From the NCBI RefSeq assembly GCF_021917145.1, contig NC_061080.1, forward strand, positions 2,585,497 through 2,649,496: DNA of 64,000 nucleotides. Direction: 5' to 3'. The notes beneath the pieces were generated by a model that saw nothing but the letters and a program-made list of their open reading frames with translations, made no database searches and was not told the origin of the DNA. The position numbers and the translations under genes are program-made. Positions 40,397-64,000 of the stretch are shown here, in pieces (positions within the stretch are counted from its first letter, which is position 1; each line of letters starts with the position of its first letter). The stretch is from Hypomesus transpacificus (lineage: Eukaryota > Chordata > Actinopteri > Osmeriformes > Osmeridae).

Positions 40397-43300
40397 ATGT
40401 CGTGTCAACCGATGAGAAAATTAATTACATTTATATGTATGATAGCTATTGTATCACATTTCAACTTGGGCAACTCGCAAACTGACCTCGTTGAGTGTGC
40501 CGAGGAAGAAAACGCGCCTGACGTTAACGGAGGGAAAGGAAAGAGGCCTCGAGTCAGCGCCGAGGATGAAACGGACAACTATGGTCGTCGAAACCTCATT
40601 CCTTGCGGTCCAAGTTTCCCATTTGCAAAAAACAATTGTTCTGAAAGTGAACGGTCATCTTTACTCACTGACAGTGCTGTTCCCCTTCGCAATCACCCGG
40701 CAGAATTTTATAAAACACTTGCATCAAGTCCTACGGATTTACGCCAGGTCTGGAAATCTGGTCAAGCTAGTGTGCAAAGACCGGTCGATGACGAGGAAGG
40801 TTATCAGGCTGACTTTCAAGGTGAACGTTTTGTGTTGGTTTGAATTCTACATCAACATACTTTACCTATTGCTCTGTAAGGTTTCCATTTGATCTTACTG
40901 TACATAACCTACGCAGGTTTGGAGGAATATGTTGTCCAAGGAAAGATGTCAGGTTCACCAGTTGAAGGGGATCCTCACTTATCTGCATGGCAGGCAATGA
41001 GGCCCTCTATACAGTGCAAGAGCAACTTCATGACCTTGACTGTAACTGGGCGAGGATACCTAAACCTGTTGGTGGATAGAGGTCGGTCAGAATAAGGTTT
41101 GGAGGGGTACATGCGTGGGTGAGTGTATGAGGGACGAGGCGGTAGTACAAAAACATATATTATTGTTTTTTTACAAAGATTTAATAAGCTAGTTGTTGCG
41201 TGTTTTTTTATATTTTTTTTATAAGCTATAGCTTATTGTTGTTGCAACACATGTCCCATGTGTTGACATGTAGGAATAAACACCAAAACCTCTTTTCGGA
41301 GTGAAACCCTTTGGGTTAATGGCAAACCTCATTAATCTTGATTGTTCGATTAATTGGCGGTAGATTCTGTCTCTTTTCCTTTACTAAAAAGATAGCATAA
41401 CTAAATGTTTTGACTGACCAACAGTGTTTTTATTTGTTTTTTTGATTCCCTCCAGTGGATGCACTCCCCATCTCTGTGGTACATCTCCCTCCACATTGTG
41501 GCTACTTGGTGAAGACCACGTGCGAGGATCTACAATTGTTGGCGCCATATGAAAGCTGTTACATCACCAAACGGGTACTGCGCCGACTGTCACTCTGGAC
41601 TTTTTAACCCATTCACAGCTGTTGCCCATTTCACCCTGATACATTTGGGTTACACATTTCCCAAAGTTTCTAGATAAGCAATGAGGGATTCCCTTTTTAA
41701 TATGATTTTATTCAGGTTGCTTGAATTACAGGGAAATGAAACTTTTCGCTTTGATGGACATTCAGTTTCTGGAATGTTCCCTTAAACAAAATCTGGCATC
41801 ACTTCCTGTGTCCCCTTTTCCTGTATTTCCACCCCACAATGGTCTACCTTTACCTTCCTACAGAACGGTCGCTATGTCCTGCCCTTGCTGTGGTGGGGGA
41901 GCCCAGTGCAGTTCTCCTGTCCGGTTCAGCCCTCTCCTCCCCAGCCTGCCTTCCCACGTATTCCCCTCACCGTTCGCTGCTCCGACTTTGGCATGACGAT
42001 TCATATACCAGGAAGGAAGGACGCCATGTCTAATCCAGGGGTCAAAGGTTAGGGAGGCTGACCCCCCCCCCCCCCCACACACACACTTGTATCATGGACG
42101 TCAAACGGCCTTTGATAAAAAAAGAAAAATACATAAAAGAAACATTGTGTCATCTGCACAATGAATCGACAAGCATATAGAGAATGGAAACTAGCTACGT
42201 TCTTGTATGACTCATTTATTTTGCTTCCGTTTTCTCTCTCCCCACCTCTGCAGTGAATGGAGCGTGGGCTCCCTTGGTGTCAGATGAGTGTGCGCGCCAT
42301 ATCGACTTCCAGCCAGAAGACCTCTTCCTCTACTGTCCTTTTACAGCTCCCTGCCTCACCCACCAAGTCAGCAAGGCCACCTTTTCCTTCATTTTTCTTA
42401 ACATGGTTCATGTAGAATGCCAATCGGCAGCCTTTTTATAGTGATTTAATTTTGTGATTTTAAACCCGTTTCCCCCGCAACCATTTAGAATGGAGCACAT
42501 CTACATTTGCTGATCGACGGATTGGAATACCTCCTCTCCTGTTCAGTGCCACCGCTCTTGCCCTATCCTCCATTTTCCCAACCCCTCTCTCCAGACCCAG
42601 TCACCCCAGGGCCTCTTCCCATTCGTCCTCCCTTCAGCACCTCAGCCCCAGGCTGGTTGTTTACTCAGCACATCCAGTTACTCCCCTTCCACCACCCTGA
42701 TATGGGGACCCCCTCACCTTTTAACCTCAACGTACCCGTCCTTAACCCCCCACCTACCCCTCCTCCAGACACCCTGAGTGCCCCTCCTGCCTCACAGTCC
42801 ACCAAACCACCACCCACGCTTTCGGTCGAACCCCACTATTCTCAAGTCTACTGCCCTCCCAACTGTAAATACCCCTACCATGTGCCAGTCCATTACCCCT
42901 TCGTGATATCGCAAGATCCCGATGGTCCCCAACCAGATCTACCCACCGTCCCCACCCCTCCACCATGGGCCACGTTTTCCTACACTGAACCAATCACCCA
43001 GAGACGAGGACCCCAGACCTTCCCCACCTACCCTGTGCCCTCCCCAGTCACCCAGAGACAAGGACCCCAGACCTTCCCCACCTACCCTGTGCCCTCCCCA
43101 GTCACCCAGAGACAAGGACCCCAGACCTTCCCCACCTACCCTGTGCCCTCCCCAGTCACCCAGAGACAAGGACTCCAGACCTTCCCCACCTACCCTGTGC
43201 CCTCCCCAGTCACCCAGAGACGAGGCCCCCAGACCTTCCCCACCTACCCTGTGCCCTCACCTCCCATCCCTGTCACACCTCGACTCACCGCCTCCCTTCA

Positions 43301-44971
43301 GTGTCTAGAGGGGAAGGTGATCGCAACGCTGCCCTACGCCCAGTTGGACTCCCTTGAGGTCAAAGGTCAGTAGGTCTTAGCATGAACCAGGAAAGAAAGC
43401 TTTCACTGAAATGTACCCAAGCACAGTAGATCAGAGAGGGAAGGGAAGGGAGGCGATGGAAGGAAGGAAGGCCATGTAAGGGATCTCATCTCCACAGAAA
43501 GGAGCCATATTCCTTTCTCCCCTCAGACCTCAGGAAGGAGTGGACACCCATCTCCAGCATCCCAGTGGACTGTGGATACCTGGCCAAGAGGATGGCAAGT
43601 TTTGGCGTCACTTTGGTGTCCCCTCTCCCTGCCTGCCACAGCTATGCTCTGGTAAGACCCCCCCCCCCCCCCCCCCCCCTTTCCCGATGAACCTAACAAA
43701 GGGGTGTTTGATTTCTATTTGGTGACATACTGGGTGTGCGAGTGTCTGGCAATTTTGTTCTGACTCACTGGGTGCAAGAAATAAATCCTTTGAATTAGCT
43801 GACTTTTTTTAAACCTATTTCTCAAGACGGTTTTCGATGAGTTGTTGTCGTCACATCAGTGTTGATGTTAAACCCGACTTCCCCCTCCCCTCCCAGTCCC
43901 CCATGACCCTCACCCTCTCACTGAGGTACCTGGATGTAAAGCTGAACAAGTACAGGGTCCTGGAGCTGCAGTGTCCAAACCCCTCGGCATTGGACACTCA
44001 CTCTCTTCCAGTGCCGGCCACCAGCAGCACTGTCCTGCCCCAGACCAGCCACCTCGCTCGCCCCAAGTTCAGACTCCTCTGCTCCACTCACCATATGAGA
44101 GTGGAGCTCCCCCCTGGGCCCATCTCTGGGATTGTTGTTATGGGTAAGTGTGTGTTTCAGGTATGTAAGTGTGTGTTTCAGGTGCACATGGTTGCCATCA
44201 TCCCTGCTTGAGTTGAATTGTAACACGGTCCAGGAAACTTCTGGAGCTCTACTGGTGGGGGCTGGGAGCTCACGTTCATATACAGTATGTTTTTTTACCT
44301 GATGAGTTTGGTAAGGTTATGGTGAGAGAAATCCAGATCCCCACGTTCACTTGTACGCACGTATGTGGTTGTGTCGCTCTGATGTAAGTGTAGACATGTC
44401 AAAAACATACATTGTAAACTACTCTAATAAGACAAAAAAAAACGTGGTCTTTTATTGTTTTGAGTTTTAATTTGATTCCGTTTCCGTAACAACTCTACTA
44501 AATTCCCACAGATGTCAAAGACAACAAGATGAGCCTCATGGATGCCCCAAAGCACTGTGGGTATTCAGCGAGACAGCTGGATGACGGCCGCATCAATCTC
44601 TTTCTCCCCTTCAACTCTTGTCATATGACAGTTCAGGTTAGTCTTGATTTCTAGTTCAATGACGTAAATCACTAATGGTTTTGAATGGACCTGACGTATA
44701 TGTAAATAAGGAGTCTCATGGAGTGAGCATAACTTGTTGCCTACTAAACACTCTCTCCCAAAAGGGTGAAAAACACAGAATTCATGTGGTTTACATCACC
44801 CTGAAGGGAAAACAGAGAGGGATCCGGCTGTCGTGTCCGGTCTCTGTAACCGTTCCTAGTCAAGGTACACTCCTAAAAACCCATAAACCCTCTATGAATA
44901 CGGTTTTACATGTCAACAGACACATTTCCAGTTTCCTTTTCCACCATCCGAAAGGCAAAAGAGGGAGACTT

Positions 44972-45008
<37 letters not shown>

Positions 45009-47463
45009 CTGGCTGGCTGTGCCGGTGACATTTCCCTCCCTGTGTCTCCTTCCCAACAGAATGCCAGGTTCCCCGCGAGCAGCGGCTCCCCTGTGGCTCT
45101 GCAGCGCTGTCCGAGGGCGAGTGCCTCTCCCTGGGCTGCTGCTTCAGCGCCTTCAGCCCCAGCTGCTACTCCTCCACGGACAGTGAGTCCATGCCACATC
45201 ACCGGCCCGGTGTCAAAAGCCTTGTTTGGTCTCAATGTTTCTCACACTTTCCCACCCTTAAAGTCCGTCGGAGGAGGACACAAGGTTTCTAACCCGCCTC
45301 CCCCCGTCATTTTCCGGCTTTATTTATGTCGATAGAGACAGGAAAGCAGGGGGAGGGTGAGGGGAGGATATGCAGGAAATGACCCGGGCTCCTGCATTAA
45401 GGTCTTGTCCTAATGTGGTTCACGACATGTTCTACCCGGTGGCGCCCCTCCTCGTCATTTGGAGTGCGCAGACTTTTGCAATTCAGCCCCCCCTCCCCCG
45501 CCTGTCTTACCTGTGTTAAGGTCCTAGTGCCCACAGGTTTATCTCCCAGAGAGATCCATGACCTTTTTGGTACTTTACGTAACTGTGTCTATAGCTTTTT
45601 GTGTCTAACTTCCAGAATGCACAGCGGACCGCCACTTTGTGTTCACTGTACCTGCTTCCTTCACGGACCCCCCTCTGTCCACTGCCCTTCTGGTTGCTGC
45701 CGGCGATGACTCCTGCACCCCTCAAAGGGTGTCCCGAGACCACGCTGTGTTCAAGATTCCTCTGGATGGCTGCGGAACACACCGATACGTGAGTGTGTTT
45801 GTGTGTGCGAGCGCAGCTCTGCATTCGGTCGCACTAGCTATGTCTGCACACTGAAAATATGTTTTTGTGGTTTGACTACCACAGCCATAGGACTATTGGT
45901 GTTGGCTAGCTAGCTGGTAACACCTCCCAACTGTTTGGAGCTCTCTTGTTGGTGTGTGTGAGAGACCTGACGCCGGTGGCTGCTGTCTCTCACAGGAGGT
46001 GGGCAACACTGTCGTCTACCTGCTGGAGGTCATCCACAAGGCCAAGCTGAACCACGGCAGCCAAACCACAGACTCGGCGATCAGGTCAGACTACAGGCCA
46101 GTTATCCACTCATCTCTTGGTTGCAGTCATGCAACATTGTAGAATAATAATGATATTGTATGATTGGCTTCATATCACCCCCCCCCCCCCCTTTCAATAA
46201 CATTTGTGCCATGTAACTTGTAACCCTATAATTCTACACTGTTGAGAATCTGCTTGATCACTTCCTGTTCCTTCCTCGATCACTTCCTGTTCCTTCCTGT
46301 TCTGGTCGTCCTCCTTCGATCTGTCCCCAGGCTGATGGTGGAGTGCAGGTACACGCCTGGCTCTGCGAGCGTGGGTTACCTCATCAAGAGCCCCACTCTG
46401 GGACCCTCCATCAAGACCGAGGGGGTGTTCGGGGTCCAGCTGCGCATCGCTACAGGTCCACCATTCATATCCATCCCTCCAGTTGGACTGATATTGGTTT
46501 CTGCTGTTTCATAATGAATAGGATCTGTAACGGATGAATCCAGTCCAAGTGATTTGTGAATATTGTGAATCAATGTAATGCAATGGCACTGACATTGGGA
46601 CTATCCTTTTTACTAACAAATTAATTGAAGCAAAGAAATTCAAGTAATTCCAACAGCGTGACAAAATCTCTCTTGCACACACACTTTCTCACACACACAC
46701 ACACTTCCTCACACAGACGCTCAGTACACCAACTACTATCCCCAGTATCACCGGCCCCTGCAGATGCTCCTGGGTAAACCCTTGTACCTGGAGGTGCGCG
46801 TGCTGAACCCGCCTGACCCCAGTGTGCTGCTCCTGGTGCACTACTGCGTGGCCTACGACCGCTCTGGGCGCTCCACCTGGGTCCTCCTCTACAATGGGTA
46901 GGCCCGGGAAAACCCAAACACACACAAGGGGATGGGATGGTACAGTCAAATGTACTGCTGTACATGGATGCTGTTCTTTTGCACTTCTGGTTAGAGGCTA
47001 TCTGCCTTTCATTGGTTTTGTACTTGTACTCAGCACCATGACACGGTTGAATCCAATCTGTGTGCGTGTGCATCTTGTCCACCTTTTGTCGTTTTCGCAT
47101 GCCTCATTCCTCCACAAGCCCCACCGACGGCCCTGTTTGTCTTTCGACAGGTGCCCCGTCTCCCAGCAGCCAGTCCCCCGAGACCACACGCGCAGGTTCA
47201 CCATCGACACCTTCCAGTTCCTCTTTAAAAGCAAGGCCTCGGACACTGATGAGGAGGTGAGCAAGGACGCAACGCTGTATTGAGACGCAGCCCTGTTTTT
47301 GGAAACCCCTTTGGAGCTCGTTGGAGAAATGTTAGCAAAGAGCCTACTTGTTTGTCTGACAACCCCACCACGCCCTCTCCCCTGCCAGATCTACTTCATG
47401 TGTTCCACCCAACTGTGCTCGCCCACTGACGGCCCGTGCGTCGAGGGATGCTTCAGTCATTAG
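40397..47463 (+). CDS. Egg-coat protein: four ZP-N domains, trefoil and ZP module (17 exons)
   Basis: Exons: 40397-40820, 40917-41081, 41456-41574, 41864-42047, 42254-42366, 42489-43365, 43527-43651, 43897-44143, 44512-44636, 44765-44864, 45060-45182, 45616-45788, 45996-46084, 46331-46455, 46717-46897, 47151-47256 and 47389-47463; in-frame total 1116 residues. A signal peptide (LITFICMIAIVSHFNLG) follows the chosen start. Four ZP-N-like units (about 178-260, 277-355, 606-700, 735-820) each have four cysteines, three of the four with a CGY motif, and are split by an intron at the same place. A proline-rich insert with five 18-residue repeats lies at about 356-605. A six-cysteine trefoil domain (827-867, GCCF and SCY) precedes the ZP module (868-1110). 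ZP modules polymerise into the egg envelope, and trefoil plus ZP is the ZP1/ZP4 arrangement; extra ZP-N domains recall ZP2 and ZPAX. No furin site or membrane anchor follows the ZP module, as in many fish chorion proteins. Exon 1 beyond the signal is the least certain part. Polyadenylation signal: 47894-47899. Confidence 0.88.
42993..43262 (+). repeat. 54-bp coding repeat, five copies
   Basis: Five 54-bp units in exon 6 of the egg-coat gene encode an 18-residue Pro/Gln/Thr repeat (TQRQGPQTFPTYPVPSP). The units differ at only a few bases, so the array expanded or was homogenised recently. Similar Pro/Gln repeats occur in fish choriogenins. Confidence 0.95.
44974..45007. repeat. G homopolymer in an egg-coat gene intron
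   Basis: A run of about 34 G lies just upstream of the trefoil exon. Its length is probably unreliable in the assembly. Confidence 0.9.
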
Positions 47464-49537
47464 CCGGGAGGCCTGCAGTCACGCAAAGCCTGCATGCACT
47501 TCCACCGATCCCACGCTTGAAGGTCTTTGCACATGCTCCCTTAAGGGGCCAGGGGTGGAGAATTTGGACACTGGGAAGGTTTTTTTGTGTGTTTTTTTTT
47601 TCTTTCAGCTGTGAAGCAACCGTCACACCCATTTGTACAGTACACACTTGCATAACGCCCACAGATGACTTGCAATGAGATGAACAAAGTGAAGTTCTCG
47701 TATCGTTCTGGCATGACCTACAAAATATGGTTTCAGTAATGAGGAACATTTTAATTATTAACCGAGACTAATGCATTTTCTGATGTTCTTTTTTTAGTCC
47801 CATTGAGAGACCCCATCATCATTATCATCTGGGGGCAGACCTTCTTGATAGACCTGCAGCTAAAGTAGCTGTAGCTGGCTTTACAAATAACACAATAAAT
47901 CCCTTTCTTTTTTCAGTTCAAGCTTGTATATTTTTCTGCAGTTTACTTCACTATCCACCCACCATAAAATACTTCAAAGGAATGGGAGTGAGACTTGTTT
48001 AAAATATATACTAAAACGGTATTTCTTCCTCAGCCAGAAGCTTGTAATTTTATAGTGGAAAGTGCCACTTCATCCTAAAAGAGGAAAAAGTTTCCATCCA
48101 TATGATGAAGCAACTTGCACAAAGTCAAACCCAATGGGAATGGATGCAGTGAGCATGTTGCCATAGAGAGACCAAGCAAGAAGGGACGTAAAAAGAGTGA
48201 AGTGGTAAAAATTCTACATTTGTCCAACCACTGGGTGTCATCCAAGCAATAAAAATGCAGGATGATTGTGCCACGCTCTGGTAAACTCATAAAACAGCGC
48301 CAAGGACCTTGACCGGTATAGGTTCAACTATTGTGTAATGAGGTTAATATTGATAACCCACCCGACGAACAGTCATTCAACAGGAAATGTTTTAGCACAC
48401 CATCCCATCGTTTAAAGCTTTACTGACAGAAAAAATGTCTAAAAGACTTCTAAGCCCTTGTACGTTGTGGTGAAGAAATAAAATCATGCGTCAGTTGCAC
48501 ACAGAACGTTAAAGACATGGAGGTAGGTATATGTTTCAACGTGAACATGGCACCCATAGGCCCCTATTGAAATGTGTGTAAGCACTGCGGCACACTGCGT
48601 TATTTGATGGCTGCATGGCTGCCAGGCTGCATGTTCAAAGGGTTGAGCGGAAGATACGAGGAGGGCGCACGACGGAGGGAACGGAGGAGGGAAGGGGAAT
48701 GACTACACGAGCAGAGGGGGGAGGGAAGACAATTTCCTTTCTGTAGCGCACACGCCACGAGAATATACACCGGGATACGGACAAAAAAAACAGGGAAGAG
48801 AGGGAAGGAAATACCGCAGCCCCGTTGTCTTTTGTTTTGGGAAATCAACTAAAGCAGAAAAAAGGAATAACATGGAGAGATATCTTGACGAGGATTGACT
48901 TTCAATAACCCCTCCTCTCTGGTAAAAGTATCGCAATTAGACAGAGAAAAAGCGGTAGCGAGGACATGTTTAGGGCTTTTTTGGCTTGAGATATCGGTAG
49001 GATGTTGTTTTGTCAAATATTTCTTTCTCCGACTCAATAGTAAGGGGTTAACAGTGACAGCGTAATGTTCATGACATAATATTGTCAAGGAGATATCTAA
49101 CATCGCTTTGTTTTGTAAATCTAAAGCCTAGGCCTTACAGTGGACATTGTACATGACTAGTAGGCTAAACATATGCCTATAGCCTACTAGATTAAAATTA
49201 GCTGCCCACGTATTCGATAGGCTTTTTTATATCCGACCAAGCTGTACTGCAGTAAGGAAGCGAGCGGTTGCCAATAAGAGGGTAAAATAATAGGCTACAC
49301 AATCCATTTTGTTGCCTACATCGAATTGGATGATCAGATTAATACTGATCATCTTTCAGCTCGTATTAGGGTTGCATAGCTTTGATTGCATTACAATTTG
49401 AAATCTTATTTTATTAACAGCATTTGATTGTTAGGAGTATTTCCTGTTGACAGGCCAGATACCAAGGCAGAAAGGTGACCAATATTAGGAGATAATTCCA
49501 GATTTAGAAATAGACGGGGAACAGAAGGGCATTTTAA
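47464..49537. other. Intergenic: egg-coat 3' flank and rbfox2 5' region
   Basis: This holds the 3' untranslated region of the egg-coat gene (AATAAA at 47894-47899) and then the upstream region of rbfox2. No promoter motif is convincing. No other gene is seen. Confidence 0.5.
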
Positions 49538-63751
<14,214 letters not shown>

Positions 63752-64000
63752 GTAAGATGTAAAATCATACGTTGCATGGCTAAATTGATTTGTTTTGTTT
63801 AAGATTTTTAAAGCTAATTTTCTTTGCACTAGCTGTGTTGGATTGCATTGGTCACTAAAGCTTGTAGTATGTTTGGTAGCGTTGTCAATCATAAAGAAAT
63901 TATAATTTCAAACTAAGTTGTCAGCAAGCTTCGTTAGCTCAGTTAGCTTAGCCTAATAAGCTAGCACAACTAGCTAGTTTTATTAGGCTCCTTGAGGGTT

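Noticed and set aside
40449-40892. 147-residue alternative frame over egg-coat exon 1
   Set aside because: Joining this frame to exon 2 runs into a stop; the other frame has the signal peptide and joins in phase.
42922-43308. 128-residue Ser/Pro-rich frame in the egg-coat gene
   Set aside because: It is a shadow of the 54-bp coding repeat in another frame.

Overview
The window is vertebrate nuclear DNA from a ray-finned (teleost) fish. Genes have many short GT-AG introns. The repeats are fish-typical: tRNA-derived SINEs, hAT elements with 8-bp target duplications, a LINE 3' end and long GA/GT/CA arrays. The recognisable proteins are rbfox2, f8a (HAP40), a PMP22/EMP-family tetraspan protein and an egg-coat ZP protein. 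The species cannot be named from this sequence. All gene models come from reading splice sites and checking that intron phases join in frame; no database search was possible.

Layout, left to right. 1-6.5 kb has no gene I can support; it holds a SINE, an exact 14-copy 34-bp minisatellite and GA arrays. At 6.55-8.03 kb on the minus strand is a three-exon gene for a small secreted, cysteine-free protein I do not recognise. At 12.0-29.0 kb is an immune-type cluster: two complete plus-strand genes for single-Ig-domain type I membrane receptors with a perfect ITAM tail (A, 12.04-21.37 kb; C, 26.41-29.00 kb) and a broken copy (B, 24.5-25.4 kb). The 7.7-kb intron of receptor A contains, on the opposite strand, a gene for a secreted Ser/Gly-rich protein built from twenty ~27-residue repeats. 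About 6 kb of this block (16.25-22.21 kb) was tandemly duplicated into 22.21-26.28 kb. That produced the orphan receptor exons and a truncated but intact secreted-protein gene whose stop codon lies at the junction. Transposons then hit both copies differently.

At 29.9-33.1 kb is f8a in 12 exons. At 34.4-36.1 kb, minus strand, is an EMP2-like tetraspan gene lacking the usual extracellular cysteines. At 38.5-38.9 kb are decayed exons of a ZP-N domain. At 40.4-47.5 kb is a 17-exon egg-coat gene with four ZP-N domains, a proline-rich repeat, a trefoil domain and a terminal ZP module. From 49.5 kb to the right edge is the 5' half of rbfox2 (eight exons, through the RRM); its introns carry a 100-N assembly gap and a cluster of TGCATG motifs, the binding site of Rbfox proteins themselves.

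The neighbouring genes do not form one pathway. Signalling is inferred only within the ITAM cluster (Ig ectodomain, membrane anchor, Src/Syk-type tyrosine motif). The most unusual part of the window is this cluster with its antisense, minisatellite-coded secreted protein.
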